A stretch of 64,000 nucleotides of DNA. It comes from Halorussus rarus. GTDB taxonomy: Archaea > Halobacteriota > Halobacteria > Halobacteriales > Haladaptataceae. The translations under genes and the position numbers were made by a program. Shown here in pieces: positions 1 to 8,520 of this stretch. Within the stretch, counting starts at the first letter, position 1; every line of letters begins with the position of its first letter. The stretch is from contig NZ_QPMJ01000002.1 in NCBI RefSeq assembly GCF_003369835.1, forward strand, positions 1,426,001-1,490,000, read 5' to 3'. The notes beneath the pieces are model-generated. The model had not been told where the DNA came from. It saw only the letters and a list, made by a program, of their open reading frames with translations, and did no database searches.

Positions 1-52
1 GTTCGTGCATTGCGATGCTGCGACCACAGTCGGGACACGATACCTTCGTCAC
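1..52 (-). CDS. Partial small zinc-ribbon protein (N-terminus only)
   Basis: Reading leftward from a GTG at 52, the frame begins V-T-K-V-S-C-P-D-C-G-R-S-I and runs off the window edge. A CPDCG knuckle within the first ten residues is typical of small haloarchaeal zinc-ribbon proteins. A TATA-like box about 30 bases upstream fits a leaderless transcript starting at this GTG. Only 17 codons are visible, so the function and length are unknown. Confidence 0.5.
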   Translation of the reverse strand, partial: MTKVSCPDCGRSIAMHE

Positions 53-78
53 GGAAGTTGACTCTATAGCCCGAACAC

Positions 79-85
79 TTAAATT
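79..85 (-). promoter_or_regulatory. TATA-like box for the leftward zinc-ribbon gene
   Basis: On the minus strand this reads AATTTAA in locally AT-rich DNA, centred about 30 bases before the GTG at 52. That spacing is usual for haloarchaeal leaderless transcription. Confidence 0.4.
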
Positions 86-251
86 GCATTGTAAGATAGA
101 TAGAGAAATCTTACGGCCAGCCCCGACGAGCGCGGTTTCCGTCGGCCGCCCGCGCAGAGCACGTTGGAGAGCGACCCCGCTTCTTCGCCGGGCGTCGCTC
201 CGACTTTTTCCGTAGATGCCTTCGCTCGAAGTCGAGCGAAAGAGCTACCCT

Positions 252-297
252 TCGAAGCCGTCCTCGAACCGGAACGTCCCGTCGCGCTGGACGACCT
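252..297 (-). pseudogene. Fossil duplicate of the aminopeptidase 3' end
   Basis: These 46 bases are identical to 420-465, which encode the last residues of the M29 aminopeptidase. On the minus strand the copy reads VVQRDGTFRFEDGFEG and is followed by a stop (TAG, where the intact gene has TGA), so the duplicated segment included the true gene end. Nothing upstream of the copy resembles the rest of the gene. It looks like the remnant of a tandem duplication that was later deleted. Confidence 0.75.
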
Positions 298-302
298 GCG
301 CG

Positions 303-407
303 CACCTTTTCTCTCGCTCGCATCGGAAGACGCGTTGCGTCTTCCGAGCCTTGCCTCGCTCCGCTCGGCAAGACTGCGCTCGCTCGGAAAAGCTGCACCA
401 AAAGGTG
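303..407. repeat. Palindromic element with short terminal inverted repeats
   Basis: The element is bounded by CACCTTTT (303-310) and AAAAGGTG (400-407). Inside are a perfect 10-bp inverted repeat (324-333 with 337-346, 3-base loop) and a second palindromic stretch (351-355 with 367-371) in a region of GAGCG-like words. It lies between the two copies of the 46-bp repeat, just past the aminopeptidase stop codon. It could be a MITE/REP-like element or a strong terminator. No coding potential is seen from 53 to 412 apart from the fossil gene end. Confidence 0.45.
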
Positions 408-412
408 GACGG

Positions 413-1507
413 TCAGCCCTCGAAGCCGTCCTCGAACCGGAACGTCCCGTCGCGCTGGACGACCTCGCCGTCGACCTCGATGTACGACTCGTCGCTCATG
501 TCGACGATCATGTCGACGTGGACCGCGCTCTGGTTGCCCTCCTCGCCCTCCGGCAGGCACTCGTCGTAGGCCCGGCCGACCGCGAGGTGGACGGTGTCGC
601 CCATCTTCTCGTCGAACAGCATGTTGTAGGTGAACCGGTCGATGTCGCGGTTCATCCCGATGCCGAGCTCGCCGAGCCGGCGCGCGCCCTCGTCGGTGTT
701 CAGCACCTCGGTCAGCACCGCCTCGTTCTTGCTGGCGGCGTGGTCGACGACCTCGCCGTCCTCGAACGTCAGGGCGGCGTCCTCGACCTCGCGGCCCTGG
801 TGGATGAGCGGCTTGTCGAACAGGACTTCGCCCTCCACGGAGTCGGCGACCGGCGCGGTGAACACCTCGCCGCCGGGGAGGTTGTTCTTGGCGTGGTCGT
901 TGACCGTCGACATCCCCTCGACGCTCATCCGGAGGTCGGTCGTGTCGCCCGAGACGATGCGGACCTCCTCGCCCGCGTCGAGGATGTCGACCATCGCCTG
1001 CTGGTGGTCCTTCTGTGCGGCCCAGTCCTTGGTGACGGCGCCGTAGACGAACTCCTCGTACTCGACCGTGCTCATCTCGGCGTTCTGGGCGTTCGCGGGC
1101 GCGGGGAACTGGGTCAGCACCCACGTCGTGTCGAGGATCTCCTCCTGGATGGGCATGTAGGCCGTCTGGAACGCCGCCAGGGTCTCGCTCGCGACCGCGC
1201 TCATGTCGGCGACGTTGTCGTGGGCCCGGACGTGGATCCAGACGTCGGCGGCCTCGGCCAGCGCGAGTTCGTGGTCGGCCACGTCGAGGTCGTCGGCGTC
1301 GACCGCCCGCAGGAACGTCGCGCGGGTCTCGTCGCGCCGGCCGGAGACGTGGAACGGGAACGCGCCGCGCTCGCCGACGACCTCGCAGAGCGCGAGCGTC
1401 AGCTCCTCGGCGGTGGGCGGCGCGCTGACCACGACGTTGTCGCCGGCCTCGACTTCGGTGGAGTGGTCGACGACGATCTCGGCGTGCTCTCTGACTCGGG
1501 GGTCCAT
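413..1507 (-). CDS. M29 family aminopeptidase (AmpS/PepS-like)
   Basis: The 364-residue product has the length and layout of the M29 (thermophilic) metalloaminopeptidases, which remove N-terminal residues from peptides using a two-metal centre in the cytoplasm. The C-terminal half carries the expected ligand segments: Glu in GREVED, Glu in RLGELGIG, His in DTVHLAVG and His/Asp in SAVHVDMIVDM. The start ATG is at 1507, with the threonine aldolase gene diverging 155 bases away. The last 15-16 codons are duplicated at 252-297. Substrate preference cannot be read from sequence. Confidence 0.9.
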   Translation of the reverse strand: MDPRVREHAEIVVDHSTEVEAGDNVVVSAPPTAEELTLALCEVVGERGAFPFHVSGRRDETRATFLRAVDADDLDVADHELALAEAADVWIHVRAHDNVADMSAVASETLAAFQTAYMPIQEEILDTTWVLTQFPAPANAQNAEMSTVEYEEFVYGAVTKDWAAQKDHQQAMVDILDAGEEVRIVSGDTTDLRMSVEGMSTVNDHAKNNLPGGEVFTAPVADSVEGEVLFDKPLIHQGREVEDAALTFEDGEVVDHAASKNEAVLTEVLNTDEGARRLGELGIGMNRDIDRFTYNMLFDEKMGDTVHLAVGRAYDECLPEGEEGNQSAVHVDMIVDMSDESYIEVDGEVVQRDGTFRFEDGFEG

Positions 1508-1662
1508 GCCCGCAAATGTTGCCGAGGCGGGGAAACCGCTTTCGGTCCGCCACCGGCGGCGCCCCGCGCCGTCGGGCGTCGGGGCGAATCCGCGCGACGC
1601 CGGGGAGCGGGTCTCCGGCCGGCACCGCGGGGTATTTGACCCGCCGCGGGCAAGTGAGGGCC

Positions 1663-2685
1663 ATGATAGACCTGCGGAGCGACACGGTGACCCGACCCGA
1701 CGAGGCGATGCGCGAGGCGGCCCGCGACGCCGACGTGGGCGACGACGTCTACCGCGAGGACCCGACGGTCAACGAGCTGGAGGCCCGGGCGGCGGACCTC
1801 GTCGGGATGGAGGCGGCCCTCTACGTGCCGAGCGGCACGATGGGCAACCAGATCGCGGTCCGGACCCACACCGACCGCGGCCAGGAGGTGCTGACCGAGC
1901 GCGAGAGCCACGTCGTCAAGTGGGAGCTCGGCGGCATGGCCCAGCTCTCGACCCTCCAGGTGCGGCCGCTCGACGGCGGCGACCGCGGGGTGCCGACCCC
2001 CGAGCAGATCCGCGACGGCTACGTCGAGGAGGACCTCCACCGACCCGGCACCGGGCTGCTCACGCTGGAGAACAGCCACAACAGCAGGGGCGGCGTCGCC
2101 ATCGCCCCCGAGAAGATCGACGCCGCGGCCGAGGCCGCTCACGACCTCGGGGTGCCCGTCCACCTCGACGGCGCGCGCGTCTGCAACGCCGCAGTGGCCC
2201 ACGACGTCGCCCCCGATCGGATGACCGAGAACGTCGACTCGGTGATGTTCTGCCTCTCGAAGGGGCTGGGCGCGCCGGTCGGGTCGATGCTGGCCGGCGA
2301 CGAGGAGTTCGTCGAGCGCGCCCGGCGCACCCGGAAGCTGTTCGGCGGCGGGATGCGCCAGGCCGGCATCATCGCGGCGCCCGGCCTGGAGGCGCTGGAG
2401 AACGTCGACCGGCTGACCGAGGACCACGAGAACGCCCGCGTCCTCGCCGAGCGACTCGCCGACGTCGACGGGCTCGACGTCCAGAGCCCCGAGACCAACA
2501 TCGTCCTGGCCGACACCGAGGGCACGGGGCTGACCGCCGAGGAGTTCCTGGCGGCCTGCGAGGACGCCGGGGTCCAGGGCGTCCCGTTCGACACCCACGT
2601 CGCGCGCTTCTGCACGCACTGGGACGCCGACCGGGAGGACGTGGAGACGGCCGCCGAGCGCATCGCCGACGCGCTCGACGCGTAG
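1663..2685 (+). CDS. ltaE: Low-specificity L-threonine aldolase
   Basis: The 340-residue PLP enzyme is of the beta-eliminating lyase/threonine aldolase family, which cleaves threonine or allo-threonine to glycine and acetaldehyde. It begins MIDLRSDTVTRPDEAM, the classic N-terminus. Other family marks are YVPSGTMGNQ near 54-63, HLDGAR near 167-172 and the PLP lysine in CLSKGLGAPVGS (about K200). I chose the ATG at 1663 because the family motif begins there and the upstream in-frame residues are arginine/proline-rich and non-family. The gene appears monocistronic. Confidence 0.92.
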   Translation: MIDLRSDTVTRPDEAMREAARDADVGDDVYREDPTVNELEARAADLVGMEAALYVPSGTMGNQIAVRTHTDRGQEVLTERESHVVKWELGGMAQLSTLQVRPLDGGDRGVPTPEQIRDGYVEEDLHRPGTGLLTLENSHNSRGGVAIAPEKIDAAAEAAHDLGVPVHLDGARVCNAAVAHDVAPDRMTENVDSVMFCLSKGLGAPVGSMLAGDEEFVERARRTRKLFGGGMRQAGIIAAPGLEALENVDRLTEDHENARVLAERLADVDGLDVQSPETNIVLADTEGTGLTAEEFLAACEDAGVQGVPFDTHVARFCTHWDADREDVETAAERIADALDA

Positions 2686-2720
2686 GGTGCGAATCTCCGG
2701 CTATCGGGTCCCCGACCGGC

Positions 2721-2855
2721 CTACCGCTGGCCGTTCTCGATGCCCTCGCGGAACCCCGTGACGGTCCGGCGGATGAACAGGTACATGAACAGCACGAAGC
2801 CGAGCAGAAGGACGACGAAGCCGACCACGAGGGGGTTGTTGGTGAGGAACTCCAT
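2721..2855 (-). CDS. Small single-pass membrane protein (44 aa)
   Basis: The ATG at 2855 opens a 44-residue protein: a short polar start (MEFLTNNP), one hydrophobic helix at about 9-27, then a basic stretch RRTVTGFREG. The arrangement suggests an outside-in anchor with a positive cytoplasmic tail. It is convergent with the aldolase gene and divergent from the winged-helix gene. No family was recognised. The longer reading from 2918 adds residues over the likely promoter of the neighbour and is not preferred. Confidence 0.6.
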   Translation of the reverse strand: MEFLTNNPLVVGFVVLLLGFVLFMYLFIRRTVTGFREGIENGQR

Positions 2856-2950
2856 GTAGGGTCCATTCGGTCGCCCGACCAAATTCGTTTCGACGCCCGC
2901 GCGAGCGACCAGTGACAAAATTCATGACAGCCGGGCGGGTAGGAGCGCGT

Positions 2951-3601
2951 ATGGCCGACCTGCTGCCCTCCACCTCCGACGCGACCGCCTCGCAGTCCGC
3001 CGAGCCGCGGGTCATCGGCGTCGACTCCGACGACGCCGACGACCTGCTCGGGGCGCTCTCCTCGGAGACGGCCCGCGAGCTGCTGGCCGCCCTCCACGAC
3101 GAGCCCGCGACCCCCTCGGCGCTCGCCGACGCCGTCGACACCTCGCTCCAGAACGCCCAGTACCACCTCGGCAAGCTCGCGGACGCCGACGTCATCGAGG
3201 TCGTCGACACCGTCTACTCCGAGAAGGGCCGCGAGATGAAGGTGTACGCGCCCGCCGACCAGCCGCTGGTCGTGTTCGCCGGCAACGAGGAGAAAACGAC
3301 CGGGTTGAAGTCCGCCCTCTCGCGGCTGATCGGCGCGTTCGGCGCGCTCGGGCTGCTGAGCCTCGCGGTCCAGCAGGCGTTCGGCGACGGGCTGGGCGCG
3401 CTGTTCGGCGCCGGCGGGGGCTCGGGCTCCGAGACGGGCGGCGGCGGTGGCGGGATGTCGATACAGTCGACCGACGCCGCCCGGGAGACCGCCGGCGCCG
3501 CGGCCCGGTCGCTCCCTCCGGGACTGGTGTTCTTCGCCGGCGGCGCGCTCGTCCTGGCGCTGGGGTTCGCTTGGTGGTACTACGCGAACCGCGGCGAGTA
3601 G
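2951..3601 (+). CDS. Membrane-tethered winged-helix (ArsR-like) regulator
   Basis: The 216-residue protein has a winged-helix DNA-binding domain at about 30-105. It includes LSSETARELLAALHDEP, then the recognition region PSALADAVDTSLQNAQYHLGKL and a wing containing EKGREMKVY. Two hydrophobic helices follow (about 122-142 and 188-210), separated by a Gly/Ser-rich loop. Haloarchaea have many HTH proteins with C-terminal membrane helices, and a sensory or anchoring role is inferred. The ATG at 2951 is preferred over 2912 because the HTH family begins close to it. Targets are unknown. Confidence 0.8.
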   Translation: MADLLPSTSDATASQSAEPRVIGVDSDDADDLLGALSSETARELLAALHDEPATPSALADAVDTSLQNAQYHLGKLADADVIEVVDTVYSEKGREMKVYAPADQPLVVFAGNEEKTTGLKSALSRLIGAFGALGLLSLAVQQAFGDGLGALFGAGGGSGSETGGGGGGMSIQSTDAARETAGAAARSLPPGLVFFAGGALVLALGFAWWYYANRGE

Positions 3602-3922
3602 GCCACTGTGCGGGCGGTACGGTCGAATCGGCCCGGTAACTAAAACGAGTTTTTGAGCTTACGGGAGGTATTTGATGTGGCCGACCGTAGGTAGAAGTGT
3701 CCCGCCCCGCTTCGGCCCTCCCCCGAACCCGGCGCCCCGCGTCCCCGGTTCCACGACGTCCCAGTTCCCCCGTTTCGCCGGGTCCCCGCGCCCTCCACCA
3801 CCCACCCACTGCCCTCCCGCCGTGCCATCCTCCCGCGTCCTCCCGAGGCGGGGCGGACACTCCGATTCCGAACGTATCTGCACTCGGTAGCACCCGCGCC
3901 GTCGCCCCGAGAGCGGGACGAT
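3602..3922. other. Intergenic region, pyrimidine-rich, no gene seen
   Basis: This stretch lies between two convergent genes. From about 3715 to 3850 the plus strand is strongly C/T-rich with runs of CCCC and almost no purine runs, unlike the surrounding coding DNA. No plausible start, ribosome-binding site or protein-like reading was found on either strand. A small AT-rich patch at 3640-3675 could be a terminator for either neighbour. Confidence 0.4.
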
Positions 3923-4468
3923 TCACCTGATTTCGAACGTCTCGACGACCGACCCGTCGCGGTGGCGTATCTCGCCGTCGAGGCTCGCTTCCGCGTCCGC
4001 GTCGTCGCCGGTCGCTCCGTCTTCCCCGTTCGCGGGCCGGAGCTCCGCGTGGGTCGGCATCCCGCCGCGCGGCCGGGCGTGGCTCCCCGGGTTGAGCAGG
4101 AGCACGTCCTCGCCCCGACTGACCGCGTGGCGGTGGGAGTGGCCGAACACCACGACGTCGGCGGCCCGCTGGCGGCCCAGGAGCGAGAGGCCGGTCGCGC
4201 CGCGGTCGTCGCCGTGAGTCAGGACGAACCGGACGCCGGCGACCTCGAAGGTCCGCTCCGGCGGGAGGCGGTCGCGCACGTCCGGCGTCGCGTTGTTGCC
4301 GCGGACCGCGTAGAGCGTGTCGCTGACGGCGTGGAACGCGTCGAGCGCGCCGGCGGTGACGAAGTCGCCGGCGTGGACGACGGCGTCCGCCTCTTCGACC
4401 GCCCGCTTCGCGCGGCCCTCGAGTTCGTGGCCGGACTGGCTGTGCGTGTCCGAGAGGACGGTTATCAT
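3923..4468 (-). CDS. YfcE/MJ0936-type metallophosphoesterase
   Basis: The 181-residue protein belongs to the calcineurin-like phosphoesterase superfamily (YfcE/MJ0936 type), which hydrolyses phosphodiesters at a dinuclear metal site. Motifs appear in order: ITVLSDTHS at residues 2-10, HAGDFV near 32-37, VRGNN near 55-59, LTHGDD near 83-88 and VVFGHSHRH near 104-112. Length matches the family. The start ATG at 4468 sits directly before the first motif; longer readings are unrelated. The acidic stretch DGATGDDADAEASLDGE is an insertion near the C-terminus. The physiological substrate is unknown. Confidence 0.88.
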   Translation of the reverse strand: MITVLSDTHSQSGHELEGRAKRAVEEADAVVHAGDFVTAGALDAFHAVSDTLYAVRGNNATPDVRDRLPPERTFEVAGVRFVLTHGDDRGATGLSLLGRQRAADVVVFGHSHRHAVSRGEDVLLLNPGSHARPRGGMPTHAELRPANGEDGATGDDADAEASLDGEIRHRDGSVVETFEIR

Positions 4469-4583
4469 CGGCCGACCGTAGGCGCGGCAGGTCCCTGAGC
4501 GTTTCCGTCTCGCGCGCGACAGTCGCCGTGGATCCGTCCAGCGTGCAATCACTTTCTTGTTCGGCGGCCGAGAAGGTACCCCA

Positions 4584-5555
4584 ATGGCCGAAAGCAAGTC
4601 CGTCGTCATCGCCGCGCTCATCGCGAACGGCGCGATAGCGGTGCTGAAGTTCGCCGGCTTCCTGCTGACCGGGAGCGCCGCGATGCTCTCGGAGACGTAC
4701 CACTCGGTGTCCGACACCGGCAACCAGGTATTCCTGCTCATCGGCATCCGGTACAGCCAGAAGGAGACGAGCCGCGGCCACCCCTTCGGCTACGGGAAGG
4801 CCCAGTTCTTCTACAGCTTCCTGGTGAGCGTGCTGCTGTTCGGCATCGCCGGCTGGGAGTCAGCCAAGCACGGTTACAACGCCATCATGCACCCCCATCC
4901 GGTCGACCCGGGGTCGGCCACCCTGCTCGGGTTCACGTTCCCGGGCGTCTGGGTCAACTACACCGTGCTCCTCGGCGCCATCGCCTTCGAGAGCTGGGCC
5001 CTGAAGAAGGCGTACGCCGGGATGAAGAAGGACATCGAGCAACACGACTGGAGCGGACTCGCCGAGGCGTTCCGGAAGACCACGAACGTGACGACGCTGA
5101 CCGCGTTCACCGAGGACACCATCGCGATGGCCGGAGCGGGTATCGCGCTGTTCGGCATCTTCCTCTCGCGGTTCACCGGCAACCCTCTCTACGACGCGGT
5201 GGCCGCGTTCCTCATCGGCCTGATGCTGATGGGGTTCGCGATCGCGCTGGCCTGGGAGAACAAGCGCCTGCTGCTGGGCGAGAGCTTCCCGGAGTCCGAG
5301 GAGCAGGAACTGCGCGACGTCGTCGCGAACTGGGACGGCGTCGAGCAAGTGGTCGACTTCCGGACCGTGTTCTTCGGACCGACCGACGCCCTCGTCACCG
5401 CCGACGTCGCCTTCGAGTCGGGTATCGAGACGGCCGAGATGGAGGCGAAGATTTCGGACTTGAAGGACGCACTGAAGGAGGCGAACAGCGACGTGTCGAA
5501 GGTGTACATCGAACCGGAGGCCCGGGAGCGGGGCCGGCAGGAGCCCGCGGAGTAG
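4584..5555 (+). CDS. Cation diffusion facilitator, ZnT9-like
   Basis: The 323-residue protein has about six membrane helices followed by a cytoplasmic dimerisation domain, as in CDF metal exporters. The TM2 motif SETYHSVSDTGNQ keeps the His and Asp of the HxxxD site. The matching helix later in the protein reads FTEDTIAM rather than the usual HxxxD, which resembles the SLC30A9 (ZnT9) branch. The GHPFGYGK loop is another family mark. The ATG at 4584 follows AGAAGGTACCCC and starts right before helix 1. Transport of a divalent cation is inferred from the family; the ion is uncertain. Confidence 0.85.
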   Translation: MAESKSVVIAALIANGAIAVLKFAGFLLTGSAAMLSETYHSVSDTGNQVFLLIGIRYSQKETSRGHPFGYGKAQFFYSFLVSVLLFGIAGWESAKHGYNAIMHPHPVDPGSATLLGFTFPGVWVNYTVLLGAIAFESWALKKAYAGMKKDIEQHDWSGLAEAFRKTTNVTTLTAFTEDTIAMAGAGIALFGIFLSRFTGNPLYDAVAAFLIGLMLMGFAIALAWENKRLLLGESFPESEEQELRDVVANWDGVEQVVDFRTVFFGPTDALVTADVAFESGIETAEMEAKISDLKDALKEANSDVSKVYIEPEARERGRQEPAE

Positions 5556-5642
5556 CCCCGGGTCGCCCGACCGCGCCGGGAGGGGACTCACACTTCCGCC
5601 CGAGAGCGAGCCTTTAAACCCCACGCCGAGCAAACCCCCCGC

Positions 5643-7838
5643 GTGGCAGAGACCAACGGGTACATGCGCTTCTTCCCCTACGAGGAGCCGTACGAGAACC
5701 AGCGGGAGGCGATGGATCGCATCTACAACTCCTTCTCCCGCGGGCAGGACGTGCTCTTCGAGGGGGCCTGCGGGACGGGCAAGACGCTGTCGTCGCTCGT
5801 GCCCGCGCTGGAGTACGCCCGCGAGGAGGACAAGACGGTCGTCATCACGACCAACGTCCACCAGCAGATGCGCCAGTTCGTGGCCGACGCGCGGGCCATC
5901 ACGGCCGAGGAGTCGATTCGCGCGGTCGTGTTCCGGGGGAAGGGGTCGATGTGCCACATCGACGTGGGGTTCGAGGAGTGCCAGGTGCTCCGGGACAACA
6001 CCTACGAGGTGGTCGACGCCGAGAGCGACCTGGCGGAGTTAGAGGACCGCCAGGAGGAGCTACTGGAGCAGAGCCAGGAGGGCGACGAACGGGCGGCCGA
6101 GGCCCGGAACGCGGTCATGGACGAGCTCGAGCAGGTCCAGGAGCGCGTCGAGAGCCTCGAGGAGCAGAACACCTGCGAGTACTACTACAACAACCTCGTC
6201 GGCGACAACGAGGAGTTCTACTCGTGGCTCTACGACGACGTGCGCACGCCCGACGACATCTACGACTACGCCGAGGAGCGGACCCTCTGCGGCTACGAGC
6301 TGCTGAAGGACGGGATGGAGGGGGTCGACCTGGTGGTCTGCAACTACCACCACCTGCTCGACCCGATGATCCGCGAGCAGTTCTTCCGGTGGCTCGACCG
6401 CGACCCCGAGGACGTCATCACCATCTTCGACGAGGCCCACAACGTCGAGGACACCGCCCGCGAGCACGCGACCCGGACGCTGACCGAGAACACCCTCGAC
6501 TCGGCGCTCGACGAGCTCCAGGACTCGGACGACGCCCGGAGCGAGCCCGCCTACAACGTCATCTCGGCGTTCCGGCGCGCCCTCGAAGAGACCTACGAGG
6601 AGAACTTCGGATTTGGCGACCGCGAGCAGGTCGGCGACGACTGGGAGGACGTCTCCATCGCCAACGACGACAGGCGCGACGACCTCACGCTCAACTTCCT
6701 CCAGCAGTACACCGGCAAGGGCATCGACACCGAGCTCGACCTCGCGGTCCACCTCGGCCGGGACCTCGACGAGGAGTACGAGGAGGCCTACAAGAACGGC
6801 GAGTCGACCACCCGCGAGGAGTGCCAGACCCTCCAGGCGGCGACGTTCATCCAGTCGTTCATGGACGAGAGCGCCGAGCTCGGCCAGTACCCCGTGGTGT
6901 CGGTCCGGCGCGACGAGGGGACCGACGAGGTGTACGGCCGGGCCGAGCTCTACACCTGCATCCCCCGGGAGGTCACCGAGGACCTGTTCGGCGAGGTGTA
7001 CGCCACGGTGCTGATGAGCGCGACCCTCCGGCCGTTCGACGTGATCGGCGACGTGCTGGGGCTCGACGACCCGGTCGAGATCGCCTACGGCCTCCAGTTC
7101 CCCGAGGAGAACCGCCGGACGTTCGCGGTCGAGACCCCCGCGCTGTTCTCCAGCGAGCGCGACGACCCCGACACCCAGGCCGCCATCGCGGGCGTGCTGC
7201 GCGACGCCGTGAAGTTCACCGCGGGCAACACTCTGCTCTTCTTCCCGAGCTACGCCGAGGCCGAGCGCTACTACGAACGCCTCGGCCGGGAGCTCGGCGA
7301 GGACGGCGCGGGGACGACCCTGCTGATGGACGAGCCCGGCACGTCGGTCGAGGAGTTGCGCCAGCGGTTCGTCGCCGCCGACGACGCCGCGCTGTTCACC
7401 TCGCTGTGGGGTACCCTCGCGGAGGGCGTCAGCTTCGACGGCGACGAGGCCCGGACCGCGGTCGTGGTCGGGGTGCCGTACCCCCACCTCAACGACCGGA
7501 TGGAGGCGGTCCAGGAGGCGTACGACCGGACGTTCGCCGACCGGTCGGGCCGCGACTCGGGGTGGGAGTACGCGGTCGAGATTCCGACCATCCGGAAGAC
7601 CCGCCAGGCGCTGGGCCGGGTCATCCGGTCGCCCGACGACTTCGGCGTCCGGTTGCTGGTCGACAAACGCTACACCGAGGCCGGGACGCGCGAGATGGGC
7701 AAGTACAGCGTCCGCGAGACGTTCCCGCCCGAGGAGCGCGCCGAGATGCTCGACGTCGAGGCCGAGAAGCTGAAGTTCGCGATGCTCAACTTCTACTCCG
7801 ACCGGGACGCGTGGCCCGGCGAGCCGCCGACGCCGTGA
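5643..7838 (+). CDS. XPD/Rad3-like iron-sulfur DNA helicase
   Basis: The 731-residue protein starts at a GTG and is a superfamily 2 DEAD_2 helicase. The Walker A box GACGTGKT is at residues 41-48 and DEAH at 263-266. Between them are four cysteines (104, 113, 178 and 216) placed as in the 4Fe-4S domain of XPD/DinG, with an acidic coiled-coil insertion at about 125-175. The C-terminal half has LLFFPSYAEAERYYERL, the SLWGTLAEGVSF motif and QALGRVIRSPDD (motif VI). It should unwind DNA 5' to 3' in repair or transcription. The haloarchaeal XPD/DinG families are hard to separate without a tree. Confidence 0.9.
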   Translation: MAETNGYMRFFPYEEPYENQREAMDRIYNSFSRGQDVLFEGACGTGKTLSSLVPALEYAREEDKTVVITTNVHQQMRQFVADARAITAEESIRAVVFRGKGSMCHIDVGFEECQVLRDNTYEVVDAESDLAELEDRQEELLEQSQEGDERAAEARNAVMDELEQVQERVESLEEQNTCEYYYNNLVGDNEEFYSWLYDDVRTPDDIYDYAEERTLCGYELLKDGMEGVDLVVCNYHHLLDPMIREQFFRWLDRDPEDVITIFDEAHNVEDTAREHATRTLTENTLDSALDELQDSDDARSEPAYNVISAFRRALEETYEENFGFGDREQVGDDWEDVSIANDDRRDDLTLNFLQQYTGKGIDTELDLAVHLGRDLDEEYEEAYKNGESTTREECQTLQAATFIQSFMDESAELGQYPVVSVRRDEGTDEVYGRAELYTCIPREVTEDLFGEVYATVLMSATLRPFDVIGDVLGLDDPVEIAYGLQFPEENRRTFAVETPALFSSERDDPDTQAAIAGVLRDAVKFTAGNTLLFFPSYAEAERYYERLGRELGEDGAGTTLLMDEPGTSVEELRQRFVAADDAALFTSLWGTLAEGVSFDGDEARTAVVVGVPYPHLNDRMEAVQEAYDRTFADRSGRDSGWEYAVEIPTIRKTRQALGRVIRSPDDFGVRLLVDKRYTEAGTREMGKYSVRETFPPEERAEMLDVEAEKLKFAMLNFYSDRDAWPGEPPTP

Positions 7839-7879
7839 CGGCGCGGTGATGACCACGGAAAGCCGTCACTGCGCGCGAC

Positions 7880-8386
7880 CTACGCCGGCAGCGGGAACTC
7901 GGCGACTTCCTCCCCGTACTCGGCGTCCCAGAGCACCAGCCGGTTCGCGGTCCAGGACACCGGCTCCACCTCGCGGTCGGCGACACGGCGGGCGGTTTCC
8001 ACGTCGCCCCCGCGGGCCAGCGTGACGTGGGGAACGTAGTCGTCGCCCTCGAACGCCTCGACGACCGAGAACTCCTCGACCAGTCCATCGTGGACCCGCC
8101 GGAGGCCGGGACTCTCCACCGCGAGGTAGACCACCGGCCCCTCGCCGAGCGGCGGGTCGGCGAAGTAGTCGATGCCCGAGATCCGGAGCTCGAACGCCGG
8201 CGCGCCGGCCAGCGCGGTCCGGACCTGTTCGCGCAGGCGCGCGGGCCCGCCCGGCGGTTCGTCGCCGAGGCGCTTGCAGACCAGGCCCCGGCGCTCGCGG
8301 ACGGCGTCGAAGCCGAGCAGCGCGGGCCGGAGCTCCTCGGCCAGGCGCTCGACCGCGCCGGGAACCGGGACGTTGAGGCTGTACAC
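7880..8386 (-). CDS. thpR: 2'-5' RNA ligase/LigT-like protein with degenerate first motif
   Basis: The 168-residue protein has the two-lobed 2H phosphoesterase architecture of LigT/ThpR. The second HxTx motif is intact (PHVTLARG, H120). At the place of the first motif the sequence reads GLVCKRLGDE (about 34-43), with no histidine, so only one of the two catalytic histidines is present. The ATG at 8386 is preceded by the HK promoter region on the other strand. The gene is convergent with the helicase. Cyclic phosphodiesterase or ligase activity is doubtful with one His; an RNA-binding or altered-activity role is possible. Confidence 0.75.
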   Translation of the reverse strand: MYSLNVPVPGAVERLAEELRPALLGFDAVRERRGLVCKRLGDEPPGGPARLREQVRTALAGAPAFELRISGIDYFADPPLGEGPVVYLAVESPGLRRVHDGLVEEFSVVEAFEGDDYVPHVTLARGGDVETARRVADREVEPVSWTANRLVLWDAEYGEEVAEFPLPA

Positions 8387-8520
8387 TGCCGGAGGGTCGG
8401 TCGGCGCGGGCCAAGAGGGTGACGGTCGGTCGCGGTCGACCGGCGCGACGTCCTCGCGGCGTGCCTCGACCTCGCCGCCGGCGGGCGATCTGTTCCGCGT
8501 CCAACCACTCGGCCAATCAC

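Noticed and set aside
111-1685. Large frame antisense or alternate to the aminopeptidase and aldolase starts
   Set aside because: Arg/Gly/Pro-rich shadow translation typical of GC-rich DNA, with no motifs.
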